Of a stretch of 64,000 nucleotides of DNA, positions 8,937-17,167 are shown piece by piece (the stretch's first letter is position 1; every line of letters begins with the position of its first letter). Source of the DNA: Rossellomorea aquimaris (lineage in GTDB: Bacteria > Bacillota > Bacilli > Bacillales > Bacillaceae_B). The notes beneath the pieces were generated by a model that did not search any database, had not been told where the DNA came from, and worked only from the letters and a program-made list of their open reading frames with translations. The stretch lies in assembly GCF_000935355.1 (NCBI RefSeq), contig NZ_JXZC01000003.1, forward strand, positions 248,001-312,000. Direction: 5' to 3'. A program made the translations under genes and the position numbers.

Positions 8937-9101
8937 ATGACAAACAGAAAAGTGATCTTGACTCCAGAAATCTTTAAAGTGAATGAAAATGGTGAAGTCT
9001 TAATTAGCGATGCCCAATTAGTTGAACAAATCGAAAAAGCGACTGATGAGATGTCTGCTAGTGAACAAGGAATTAAAATTTCCTTAAGCATGGATAATTG
9101 A
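8937..9101 (+). CDS. RiPP precursor peptide 1
   Basis: This 54-residue peptide begins MTNRKVILTPEIFKVN and ends GIKISLSMDN. The start is set by GGGAGGTG eight bases upstream. It has an amphipathic leader-like part (ISDAQLVEQIEKATDEM) and a short C-terminal part likely to be the core. There is no Cys, so it is not a sactipeptide or lanthipeptide precursor. It lies 28 bases after the radical SAM stop codon and is copied almost exactly by the next gene. The precursor role is inferred from size, duplication and position; I do not recognise a named precursor family. Confidence 0.8.
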   Translation: MTNRKVILTPEIFKVNENGEVLISDAQLVEQIEKATDEMSASEQGIKISLSMDN

Positions 9102-9135
9102 TTCCAGATCATTCTTGAAAGGAGGTGAAAGGAAG

Positions 9136-9300
9136 ATGACAAATAGAAAAGTGAGCTTAACTCCAGAAGTATTTAAAGTGAATGATAACGGAGAAGTGGT
9201 CATCAGTGATGCTCAATTAGTTGAACAAATTGAAAAAGCAACTGATGAGATGGCAGCTGGTGAACAAGGAATCAGAATTTCAGTATCAGCTAGTTTCTAG
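9136..9300 (+). CDS. RiPP precursor peptide 2
   Basis: Also 54 residues, this peptide is a tandem duplicate of the preceding gene at a distance of 199 bases; the duplicated segment includes the ribosome site and about 25 bases before it (CAGATCATTC-TTGAAAGGAGG). Leader segments VISDAQLVEQIEKATDEM and LISDAQLVEQIEKATDEM are nearly the same. The differences gather in the C-terminal part (AGEQGIRISVSASF against ASEQGIKISLSMDN), with the last four residues wholly different. That is the pattern expected of a conserved leader and a diversifying core. No cysteine is present. Confidence 0.8.
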   Translation: MTNRKVSLTPEVFKVNDNGEVVISDAQLVEQIEKATDEMAAGEQGIRISVSASF

Positions 9301-9381
9301 GAATTATATTTATTGTCGTACGGGGATGTCTTTCAGGAGCTCCCCGCACATCTTAATCAGGCATCATGAAGGAGGGATAAC

Positions 9382-10632
9382 GTGTACTATGAATCTATAT
9401 CTAAAGCGATGCTTGAAAACTGCATGAAAGTCATTGTCAGGAGAACAAAACAATCTCGTAACCTATCTGTTGGTATGTATGTAAACCATGGTTCAAAAGA
9501 TGAGGATATAACAAATAATGGGATTTCGCATTTCATAGAACATATGGCTTTTAGTCACGAAAATATGAATGACACAGCTAAAAAAATGGTTGGGAATCTT
9601 CTGGATAGCGGCGCATTATATGAAGCATATACAGGGAAAGAAATGACCAGGTGCTGCATTACCTCACAAAAAAGTTATAAATCAGACATCATTAAAACAC
9701 TGTCAGAGATCGTAAAGCTGCAGGATGTAGCAAAAGAAAGAATAGATCATGAAAGAGCAATCATATTACAGGAAGCAGAGACCTATTTTGCTTCTTCAAA
9801 AGTGAAAACAGAACTGGCAGAAAGGGCGTTATGGGGCGACAGATCTTTAGGGTTATTTGTTATCGGCAATCAAGATAACATTTCTCGTTTTTCAAAAAAT
9901 GAAATAGAAAGTCGATTTCAGCAATTCTATTCTCCCAGTAATACATTGATTGTTATTCAGGGTGATGTAGATCCAGATGAAACGTTTAATGAAATCGCTA
10001 ATCAATTTGATTTTTGGAAAAGTGAAACGGTAAGCAATCAATCTCCCTTACTTGAAGTTTCACCAAGTGTTATGGGGATAGGGAACTCGAATAGAGTGAA
10101 TTTAACAGCTACTTTCGTTGGCCCGTCATTTCGTTCAAGAAAGAGATATGCAATGGCTTTATTGTCAGATATTTTAGGTGAAGGATTAAAGTCAAGGCTT
10201 TTTGTTGAACTTAGGGAGAAAAGAGAGCTTGTGTACTCCGTTTATTCATATGCTTTAAGCTATGGACTTGGTGGATACATGGCAATAGATCTTAATTGTA
10301 GAAAAGAATCATTAGAAGAAAGTTTTAAAGTAATAATGGATATCATTAATGACATTCAACATAATGGTGTAACCAGCGAAGAACTGGAAAGAGCAAGGGC
10401 TTCTCGAATTACTTCTACATTGCAAATACCGAATGATGCAATACGTCATCTCAACACTACCGGGCGATATGCAATGTACAATAAAGATTTTTTTGTAGAT
10501 ACTGAAGTATTTGAATTCATGAATGTAACGGACGAAGACATTCGTGAGGTTTCTAAAGAGATGTGTGATCAGTCAAATATGGCCTTGTCTGCAGTGGGTA
10601 CAGATTCTGAGTCACTTTTAACTCTACTTTAA
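9382..10632 (+). CDS. M16 family zinc protease, likely RiPP leader peptidase
   Basis: This 416-residue protein is a single-chain M16 (insulinase-like) peptidase. The inverted zinc motif HFIEH is at 50-54 and the third zinc ligand is probably Glu131 (IILQEAE). The C-terminal half carries the usual LREKRELVYSVYSY segment. The GTG start at 9382 follows GGAGGG. It has no signal peptide, so it should act in the cytoplasm. Its place directly after the precursors suggests that it removes the leader from the modified peptide before export. The motif is visible; the substrate is inferred. Confidence 0.87.
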   Translation: MYYESISKAMLENCMKVIVRRTKQSRNLSVGMYVNHGSKDEDITNNGISHFIEHMAFSHENMNDTAKKMVGNLLDSGALYEAYTGKEMTRCCITSQKSYKSDIIKTLSEIVKLQDVAKERIDHERAIILQEAETYFASSKVKTELAERALWGDRSLGLFVIGNQDNISRFSKNEIESRFQQFYSPSNTLIVIQGDVDPDETFNEIANQFDFWKSETVSNQSPLLEVSPSVMGIGNSNRVNLTATFVGPSFRSRKRYAMALLSDILGEGLKSRLFVELREKRELVYSVYSYALSYGLGGYMAIDLNCRKESLEESFKVIMDIINDIQHNGVTSEELERARASRITSTLQIPNDAIRHLNTTGRYAMYNKDFFVDTEVFEFMNVTDEDIREVSKEMCDQSNMALSAVGTDSESLLTLL

Positions 10633-10646
10633 AATGAGGTGATTGT

Positions 10647-11198
10647 ATGTCTAATCATACTGAATATATAACCAATGCGGATACTGATTTCCTCGATACT
10701 ATATTAAACGATGGTGGAATGGAAGTATTAAGTATTCTTTCTGTCTCTTCTTTAACTGCAACAGAAGTTTCAAGACAAGTAAATGTCCCACTTGCAAAGG
10801 TGAACTATATTATAAAAATTTTGGAAAAGAATAAACTTGTATTTGTGAACAGTACTAAATCGAAAGAAGATATTGTTGAATCAGCTTATAAAGCGGATGT
10901 AAATTCGTTTGCTGTCAGGTTGAGTAATCGCAATTCTAATGAAGTAGAAAAAATAAAGTTAATCACTTATATGATAGAAGAAGTTAGGGCTGGAATGTTA
11001 AATGCTGTTTCTGGAAATCTTCCAGCAGACTTTTCTCTCGTCAAAGCAAGGATTCCAAAAGAAAGAGTTAAGGAATATATTCACTTGTTACGTCAAATAG
11101 GAGATGAGATTGATACAAACCAAGAAAGTGACGATGATCCTTATACATTTGCTGTATCATTATTTCCAAATTTCACTACGAATAGGATGAAAAACTAA
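10647..11198 (+). CDS. Winged-helix (ArsR-like) protein of the RiPP operon
   Basis: This 183-residue protein has an N-terminal winged helix at about residues 20-65 (MEVLSILSVSSLTATEVSRQVN, then VNYIIKILEKNKLVFV), as in ArsR-type regulators. The remaining 115 residues are helical and unassigned. The gene begins 14 bases after the protease and its stop codon overlaps the next start (TAATG). It could repress the operon, or the winged helix could serve as a leader-recognition scaffold, as such folds do in some RiPP pathways. Nothing in the sequence decides between these. Confidence 0.7.
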   Translation: MSNHTEYITNADTDFLDTILNDGGMEVLSILSVSSLTATEVSRQVNVPLAKVNYIIKILEKNKLVFVNSTKSKEDIVESAYKADVNSFAVRLSNRNSNEVEKIKLITYMIEEVRAGMLNAVSGNLPADFSLVKARIPKERVKEYIHLLRQIGDEIDTNQESDDDPYTFAVSLFPNFTTNRMKN

Positions 11199-12460
11199 TG
11201 TTATCATTTCTGCAGCCTTCCAGTATGGAAAATGATCAAATCTATATGCTTGGTTTAAGACCCTTTTCTCAGAGAGTCCATAAAATTATGGAAATCATTC
11301 AAGAGTTAGACAAGATTCCGACACACACCCTTATGTTATTAAAGGAATCTTTGGCTTCACAGGAATTTCTTAAAGCTATATACAGCCCTGGTTCGAATTA
11401 TTTTACATACTTTCTTACTACTTACTCCTCAGGTGGAATCATATATCAAGATAAATCTCCCCAAATTATTGAGAAATTGTTAACCGACAGCAACTTAGAA
11501 AAATTCATTAACTACTTTATAGTAGCTTGTGCCAAACAGGGAATTACCTTGCAGTATAAAGTAGATTTTTCACCTGATGGATCACTTGAAATTCAGGGGT
11601 TTCCTTACAAAATCAGATTGAAAGACTTTAGCAATATAGAAGCGTGTTCCATCATCACTTCTAAAAATGAAATAGCTTTTTTAGTTGAAGATAAAATCAT
11701 CGGTACAATTATTACGATGGATGATTTCAATTCGGATTTTCAGGTAACCGGGACACAAATCAGCTGTATCCGGAAACCGTTTGACAATAAGAATATGTTT
11801 CATTTCGAACTTTCGGAAGATATTATCAGCCAGTGTCTTTCTGAAAACATTAATCTCCTGAATGTCAGAAATAGTGAGTTAGTAGATAACAAGTTAAAAA
11901 GTATTTCTTTTACCCCGAATGACTTATTATTTTATGAATCCTGTTTGAATACAATCAAGGATGTATGGCCAGATTATTATTTGGAAATTAAGGGCCATAT
12001 AAAACTTATTGGAATCATGGATACTGACGCTTTTGGTGGTTTTACAACAGATATTTTACCTGATGCCATCTTCATCTCACATCACCCATATGATTTTATG
12101 TGGGTAACTGAGAATCTGGTACATGAATGTGCACATTCTCGTTTAAACCAACTATTCCTAATCGATCCAGTTGTATTGAATGATCATGAAGAAAGATTCA
12201 AGTCACCCTGGCGGGAAGACCCAAGGCCAATGAAGGGGGTATTTCATGGGGCCTATGCATTTGCTAGAGTGGCATTATGGTTGGAAAGACTTTATGGCGT
12301 CTACAAAGATAAAAAAATCTTAAATAGACTAGAATTTGTTGAGGGACAGTTGAAAGAAGCAATTGAAGTAATAAACACCCATGGAAAACTTAGTCCCCTA
12401 GGGGAACATGTTTTTAAAGAAATTTCCTCTGTAACAAAACCGGAAGTTGTGGTGTCATAA
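11198..12460 (+). CDS. HExxH-motif putative peptide beta-hydroxylase
   Basis: This 420-residue protein contains HECAH at 309-313 (NLVHECAHSRLNQ). About 30 residues later it has WREDPRPMKGVFHGAYAF, which gives a third histidine. This arrangement is that of the HExxH family found in RiPP loci (TIGR04267-like). Members of that family are reported as 2-oxoglutarate-dependent iron enzymes that hydroxylate peptide beta-carbons, not as proteases. The N-terminal 250 residues are unassigned and may bind the peptide. It is translationally coupled to the winged-helix gene. It may be the second tailoring enzyme. Family match is by motif only. Confidence 0.75.
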   Translation: MLSFLQPSSMENDQIYMLGLRPFSQRVHKIMEIIQELDKIPTHTLMLLKESLASQEFLKAIYSPGSNYFTYFLTTYSSGGIIYQDKSPQIIEKLLTDSNLEKFINYFIVACAKQGITLQYKVDFSPDGSLEIQGFPYKIRLKDFSNIEACSIITSKNEIAFLVEDKIIGTIITMDDFNSDFQVTGTQISCIRKPFDNKNMFHFELSEDIISQCLSENINLLNVRNSELVDNKLKSISFTPNDLLFYESCLNTIKDVWPDYYLEIKGHIKLIGIMDTDAFGGFTTDILPDAIFISHHPYDFMWVTENLVHECAHSRLNQLFLIDPVVLNDHEERFKSPWREDPRPMKGVFHGAYAFARVALWLERLYGVYKDKKILNRLEFVEGQLKEAIEVINTHGKLSPLGEHVFKEISSVTKPEVVVS

Positions 12461-12522
12461 TAACCTTTTGTCTTATTATATAAAAAAATGAATGGAAATT
12501 ATCTATAAGTAGGAGGCGAAAT

Positions 12523-13770
12523 ATGACAGGAGCAGCAGTAGAAACTCAATTAAATCCAGAGAGCAAAGAAAATCAGGATAGCTTTAAAAATCTCCTTGCT
12601 ATTAAAGATTATCGTTTTCTCATTGCCGGACAATTTGTATCAGCATTGGGAGATGGAGTATATGCTCTATCATTGATCTGGGCTATGAAAGTATTAACCG
12701 GTTCCTCCTTACTTATATCCTTTGTACTGGCAGCGGAAGTGATTCCCACGATATTATTTGGGATATTCTCAGGAGTACTTGTCGATAGAGGAAATCAAAA
12801 AATCTACATGCTTGTAGCAGATCTATGCCGGGGAATTGCTGTAACTGTGGTGGTCGTTCTTTTCTGGTTCGATATGCTAAGTCCGTGGATGCTGATAGCT
12901 GCCGCCGCACTCACCTCATCGTTTGATTCTTTTTTCATTCCAGCTAAGTCTGTAGCAATCAGAACGATTGTCCCAGATCATTTGATAACGAGAGCTCAAA
13001 GTCTTTCATCAACGATCCAAACAGTCGTAGGTTTAGGTGCCCCTGCAATAGCGGGGATTTTATTAGTATACAGTTTACCGACAGCATTCTTATTTAATGC
13101 ATTGACCTTTTTTGTATCCTTTTTCTTCATCTTACTTATTAAGGAAAAAGGGTTATCGAAAAGGCCTACAGATAAATTAAATATGAAAAAGTTTTCACTT
13201 GATTTAAAGACAGGATTAAAAACCATCATATCAGTCCCGATTTTAAGAGGGATGATCATTTATTTAGTTTTAATAAACTTTATGTTGGCGCCGGTTGCTG
13301 TTTTGTTTCCTTTATTCGTTAAAGAAGCTTCAGAGTTGGCAATGATTGAAATAGCTTTCTTTATTGGGATATTATTTGGGTCCATATCAATCAATCTATT
13401 TAACAGGTTCCGAAAAATTGTTCCAATGATTGTCGGTTTAGTCATGATGTTAGGTTCATTTGGAATTTTAGCATTTACTGATAATTTTAAACTAGTACTG
13501 GTTGTCATCCTCATTGCTGGTCTAGGAAGCCCCCTTGTAAGTATTGCTTTGCAGTCACTCTTTTTGATCAAGGTTCCACGAGAATTACTGGGCAGGTCTC
13601 AAAGTACGATGAGGGTGTTGCTTGAATCTAGTAAACCGATTTCACTGTTACTCACAGGTTCGTTGCTCGTACACTTTAGTATCAATAATTTATTTTTGGG
13701 AATCTCAGTATTTGGAGGAATTATTGTTCTATTGATGATGTTGAATCCCGTTATTAGGAAGAGTTCATAA
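12523..13770 (+). CDS. MFS transporter, likely peptide exporter of the RiPP locus
   Basis: This 415-residue protein has about 12 hydrophobic segments of the major facilitator type. The loop GVLVDRGNQK between helices 2 and 3 corresponds to motif A, and the N-terminal segment QFVSALGDGVYALSLIWAMK is typical of the MFS_3 group of efflux proteins. AGGAGG lies seven bases before ATG. It is the last gene before the terminator and the only exporter in the locus, so it may expel the mature peptide and give self-immunity. RiPP loci more often use ABC exporters, which makes this unusual. Confidence 0.85.
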   Translation: MTGAAVETQLNPESKENQDSFKNLLAIKDYRFLIAGQFVSALGDGVYALSLIWAMKVLTGSSLLISFVLAAEVIPTILFGIFSGVLVDRGNQKIYMLVADLCRGIAVTVVVVLFWFDMLSPWMLIAAAALTSSFDSFFIPAKSVAIRTIVPDHLITRAQSLSSTIQTVVGLGAPAIAGILLVYSLPTAFLFNALTFFVSFFFILLIKEKGLSKRPTDKLNMKKFSLDLKTGLKTIISVPILRGMIIYLVLINFMLAPVAVLFPLFVKEASELAMIEIAFFIGILFGSISINLFNRFRKIVPMIVGLVMMLGSFGILAFTDNFKLVLVVILIAGLGSPLVSIALQSLFLIKVPRELLGRSQSTMRVLLESSKPISLLLTGSLLVHFSINNLFLGISVFGGIIVLLMMLNPVIRKSS

Positions 13771-13795
13771 TGGAAGATGCTTAGTATAAAGGTGA

Positions 13796-13841
13796 TGTCT
13801 GTCCCATTTTTAGTTATGCTAAAAGGGATGGACATTTTTTT
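13796..13841 (+). terminator. Rho-independent terminator of the RiPP operon
   Basis: An imperfect stem of TGTCTGTCCCATTTTTAG and CTAAAAGGGATGGACA with loop TTATG is followed by seven T. It lies 26 bases after the transporter stop codon. Confidence 0.8.
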
Positions 13842-13865
13842 GATAAGGAATGTAGGATAAAGACC

Positions 13866-13912
13866 CAAGGGGACAGGTCAATTGCTTGATTGATCTATAG
13901 AACCTGTCACCT
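13866..13912. repeat. Dispersed GACAGGT inverted repeat
   Basis: The arms GACAGGT (13872-13878) and ACCTGTC (13902-13908) enclose a 23-base loop, and CTGTTTTTTATAG follows. It belongs to the GGGACAGGT group of dispersed intergenic repeats. Confidence 0.5.
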
Positions 13913-13937
13913 CTGTTTTTTATAGAGGAGTTGGGTT

Positions 13938-14010
13938 AGAAGCATAGGGACGGTTCTGGTAGATTCCATCAAGAATTAAAAGGAAGCATATGAACCGTCC
14001 TCGAGCTTCT
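13938..14010. repeat. Dispersed GGGACGGTTC inverted repeat
   Basis: The outer arms AGAAGC and GCTTCT and the inner arms GGACGGTTC and GAACCGTCC enclose a 32-base loop, and ATTATTTTTTC follows. This is the same design as the repeats at 25191, 29293, 44234 and 52826. The stretch 14011-14151 holds no gene. Confidence 0.55.
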
Positions 14011-14151
14011 ATTATTTTTTCAAGAAGAAAGAGCCGAAACACCTAAAAACCAAAGGAATTTAAATTTTAACAATATTCAAAATTAACTATTTACATTTAT
14101 CTGAAAATTAGATAGTATTCAATGTATACAAAAGCTAATTGTTTTATGAAA

Positions 14152-14171
14152 TTTTGAATGCGCATTCAAAA
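14152..14171. promoter_or_regulatory. LacI-family operator 1, before the SnoaL-like gene
   Basis: A perfect 20-base palindrome with core TGAATGCGCATTCA (14155-14168) lies 32 bases upstream of the start codon. The same core recurs before other genes of the cluster, and the central CG is typical of LacI-family operators. It would be bound by the regulator encoded at 17168. Confidence 0.8.
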
Positions 14172-14203
14172 ACATGTTTCTTGAAATAAAGTGGGAGGTA
14201 ACC

Positions 14204-15217
14204 ATGAGTAATTATCAAGAAGAAAAAAGAGTTGTAAGACGTTACTTCGATGAGCTCGAGAAATCTACACCAGAAAACGTACAAAGTGTCTTAAAGGAAT
14301 TTACAGGTGAACATTATAGTTGGCAAGGAGTGTATCCCTTCCGTGAACAGGAGGGAGTTCAGGCAGTAGCGGAAACCTTTTGGGTCCCTTTATTGAAGTC
14401 CATAAAGAAAATGCAGCGACGTCAGGACATATTCATGGCTGGAACAAACGAAATAAGTGGCGAAACATGGGTCATGAGCATGGGGCATTTCATGGGCCTC
14501 TTTGATCAAGACTGGATGGGGATTCGACGTACAGGGAAAATGATTAACCTAAGATATGCAGAGTTCCATTGTGTAGAGGATGGTAAAATCACCAAAACGG
14601 GGTTATTCGTTGATCTGATCGGATTCATGATCCAGGCAGGAGTGAACCCGCTGCCTCCTTCAACAGGTACATACTTTGTTTATCCAGGTCCAAGAAATCA
14701 CGATGGTCTGCAATTTGCAGATGCCCCAGAGGAAGAGGGAATCAAAACCCTGAATCTTGTCAATCAAATGGTCAATGACTTATCAGAATTGAATAAGAGC
14801 GGAGTCATGGGGTGTCCTCCAGAGGTCTTGGAGCGAACATGGTCGGAGGATATGATTTGGTACGGTCCTGGTGGGATCGGGGCAAGTTATACCATTCCGA
14901 GATATCAACAGCAGCACCAGCTTCCTTTTAGAAATGGTCTTAAGGATAAGGAATTCAATGGTCATGTGTGCCGGTTTGCTGAAGGACAGTTCGCGTGCTT
15001 CTTTGGATGGCCGAACCTTTCGAATACACCAATAGGCGGATTTCTGGGGCTGCCAGGCGGGAATGTTCGAGCGGACATGCAAGTGGTGGATGTGTATTAC
15101 CGTCAAGGGGATAAGCTTTCTGAGAACTGGGTTTTAATTGATATCCCTTATTGGCTGAAGCAGCAGGGATTGGATATTTTTGAGCGAACCCAAGGGATTA
15201 TGAATCCGTCACTTTAA
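14204..15217 (+). CDS. SnoaL/NTF2-like protein of the LacI-controlled catabolic cluster
   Basis: This 337-residue protein is made of two SnoaL/NTF2-like cone domains. The first holds HYSWQGVYPFREQEGVQAVAE and FHCVEDGKITKTGLFVD; the second holds MIWYGPGGIGASYTIPRYQQ and VDVYYRQGDKLSENWVLID. SnoaL-like folds act as isomerases, cyclases, dehydratases or hydrolases on small ketones. The ATG at 14204 is preferred because GGGAGG lies before it; the frame opens 30 bases earlier. An operator lies just upstream. A second protein of this fold (19017) is in the same regulon. The reaction is unknown. Confidence 0.75.
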   Translation: MSNYQEEKRVVRRYFDELEKSTPENVQSVLKEFTGEHYSWQGVYPFREQEGVQAVAETFWVPLLKSIKKMQRRQDIFMAGTNEISGETWVMSMGHFMGLFDQDWMGIRRTGKMINLRYAEFHCVEDGKITKTGLFVDLIGFMIQAGVNPLPPSTGTYFVYPGPRNHDGLQFADAPEEEGIKTLNLVNQMVNDLSELNKSGVMGCPPEVLERTWSEDMIWYGPGGIGASYTIPRYQQQHQLPFRNGLKDKEFNGHVCRFAEGQFACFFGWPNLSNTPIGGFLGLPGGNVRADMQVVDVYYRQGDKLSENWVLIDIPYWLKQQGLDIFERTQGIMNPSL

Positions 15218-15277
15218 GGATCAGCGTCATGGTTTCGTACATGATCACTTCTCCAACAAAATGGAGATAAGAAATAA

Positions 15278-15291
15278 TGAATGCGTTTACA
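15278..15291. promoter_or_regulatory. Weak LacI-family half operator
   Basis: TGAATGCG followed by TTTACA matches the left half and centre of the cluster operator but not its right half. It lies 61 bases after the SnoaL-like gene. It may be a remnant or a weak auxiliary site. Confidence 0.3.
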
Positions 15292-15391
15292 AATTAAATA
15301 CTTTAAACTCTGCCTATATCGATTCTATACATCGTCGTCTCAAGCATAAGCCTCTTTATAAAGGCAGTGGGTAGATCATATTGCTTGTTTA

Positions 15392-15405
15392 TGAATCCGC
15401 ATTCA
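15392..15405. promoter_or_regulatory. LacI-family operator 2, before the symporter gene
   Basis: TGAATCCGCATTCA matches the cluster consensus TGAATNCGNATTCA and lies 32 bases upstream of the symporter start, the same distance as operator 1. Confidence 0.75.
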
Positions 15406-15436
15406 ATAAATATGGATATGGGGGTCTTAGTTCAAT

Positions 15437-17029
15437 ATGGGTTGGATTGATATGACGATTGTTGCCGTATATATGATTGCTCTGATCATTATGGGTTATA
15501 AGCTGGGGAAGGGAAATCACACACAGGATGACTATTTTGTAGGTGGGAGATCTGTTGCAACATTCCCGATTGCTCTTTCCATAGCAGCCACCACGGTCAG
15601 CGCAAATGGATTCATCGGCGGCCCAGGGTGGGCGTATGGTTCAGGGTTAATCGCTTTTATGTTGAATTTTAGTATACCGATCGTATTGATTTTAACATTA
15701 TCGATATTCCTACCGTTTTTCTACAATCTGAGGGTGACCTCGATCTATGAATATATCGAAATGCGTTTAGGGGGGAAAAGCAGACTTTTAGTTGTCTTTG
15801 GATTCATTGTTTCAAATGTGATTCAAGTAGGTTCGTTCTTATTTATTCCTTCACTGGTCATCCAAACCTTTACAGGATGGTCACTGACGATTGTCGTTCC
15901 TATGGTGGTAGCCGTGGCGATCGTGTATACATTACTAGGTGGGATTAAGGCGGTTATCTGGACGGATGCGATTCAAATGTTCGTTCTGTGGGGAGGAGTC
16001 ATCGCCGCATTTGTCATTATTTTAAGCAATTTAGATATTGGCTTCTTTGAGGCGATGAAGGTTGTGAAGGAGGAGGGGAAACTTGATGCACTTGATTTCT
16101 CGCTTGATGCTAAATTAGAGAATGGTGTCTGGGTTGGCCTGATTGGCGGTCTCTTTATGTGGCTTAAATACTATGCCACGGATCAGACACAGACTCAAAG
16201 GATGTTTGCAGCAAAGTCGATCAATGAAGTGAAAAAATCGATCTGTATCAGCGGATTTGTGATGAATATCATGTATTTTGTGTTCATGTTCATAGGAGTA
16301 TTGCTCTTCGTTTTCTTTGACGGCAGGGAATTCGATAATTCCAACAACATTATGATTACTTTCATTGCAAATAACATCCCTGTAGGAGTCTTGGGGCTGA
16401 TCATGGCAGGGATCTTTGCGGCTGCCATGTCCAGTATTGACTCCGTCTTAAACTCAGTGACGACCGTCTTCATTAAAGACATTTATGAAAAGTTCATCAC
16501 GAAAGGAAAGCCGGCTTCTCTCAAGGTTTCAATGGTCTTTACCCTTGTGTTTGGGGTATTGCTGATCGGATTTACCTTGATGGCATTCAGCGGTACAACC
16601 GCTTCGATCTTAAAGACAGTGGGGAGCTACCTCTCATACTTCTCAGGATCGATACTGGCTATGTTTCTTCTGGCGATGTTCACGAAGAAAGCAAATGATA
16701 ATGGAGTCGCCATCGGGTTTGTATTGGGAATCGTCATCACGACGTATATTGGAAACCTTGGCCTGGTGAACTGGCTCTGGAATTATCCTATCGGATGCGT
16801 GATCACCCTTATCATCGGTTACATTTTCAGTTTACTATTTCAAAAGAATAGAAGAATTGAATTGGAAGAATTCACGTTTAATGGTCAAAGAGCCAGGTTG
16901 ATAAAAGAAGGAACTGTAACGGATGAAAACGGTCATTCCATCGTTCCAGGGGGCATGGACAAATACTCGTATGCACTCATCGGATTGTTTATCGCTCAGA
17001 TTGTCATCTTGGGGCTTATCCAGTTATAG
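15437..17029 (+). CDS. Sodium:solute symporter (SSS family)
   Basis: This 530-residue membrane protein has about 13 hydrophobic segments and the SSS signatures GRSVATFPIALSIAATTVSANGFIG and an NSVTTVFIKDIYEKF loop. Family members import sugars, organic acids, amino acids or choline-like solutes with sodium. It is the only transporter in the LacI-controlled cluster and so should bring in the unknown substrate. It has its own operator and no gene between it and the regulator. Confidence 0.9.
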   Translation: MGWIDMTIVAVYMIALIIMGYKLGKGNHTQDDYFVGGRSVATFPIALSIAATTVSANGFIGGPGWAYGSGLIAFMLNFSIPIVLILTLSIFLPFFYNLRVTSIYEYIEMRLGGKSRLLVVFGFIVSNVIQVGSFLFIPSLVIQTFTGWSLTIVVPMVVAVAIVYTLLGGIKAVIWTDAIQMFVLWGGVIAAFVIILSNLDIGFFEAMKVVKEEGKLDALDFSLDAKLENGVWVGLIGGLFMWLKYYATDQTQTQRMFAAKSINEVKKSICISGFVMNIMYFVFMFIGVLLFVFFDGREFDNSNNIMITFIANNIPVGVLGLIMAGIFAAAMSSIDSVLNSVTTVFIKDIYEKFITKGKPASLKVSMVFTLVFGVLLIGFTLMAFSGTTASILKTVGSYLSYFSGSILAMFLLAMFTKKANDNGVAIGFVLGIVITTYIGNLGLVNWLWNYPIGCVITLIIGYIFSLLFQKNRRIELEEFTFNGQRARLIKEGTVTDENGHSIVPGGMDKYSYALIGLFIAQIVILGLIQL

Positions 17030-17075
17030 GGAATGAGGCTTTGTCATTATCTGAATTTTTAATTATAATAGAATG

Positions 17076-17132
17076 TGAATCCGGATTCATAGTTGGAGAT
17101 AGTTGAACTCACCATAAAGGCATCCGGATTTA
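17076..17132. promoter_or_regulatory. LacI-family operators 3 and 4, autoregulatory
   Basis: Operator 3 (17076-17089) is the perfect palindrome TGAATCCGGATTCA. A weaker copy at about 17119-17132 keeps the core ATCCGGATT. They lie 78 and 36 bases upstream of the regulator gene, so the regulator probably controls itself and the downstream SDR gene. Confidence 0.7.
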
Positions 17133-17167
17133 ATAAATGAAGGTAACATTTGAAAGGGTTTTGAAAA

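Noticed and set aside
13260..13571. Antisense open frame of 103 codons within the MFS gene
   Set aside because: It is the mirror of membrane-helix codons, has no ribosome site, and the plus-strand protein is clearly conserved.
14152..14171. Reading the TGAATGCGCATTCA palindromes as CcpA cre sites
   Set aside because: The cre consensus has TGNAANCGNTNNCA; the local sites share a different fixed word and cluster around one LacI gene, so a dedicated regulator fits better.
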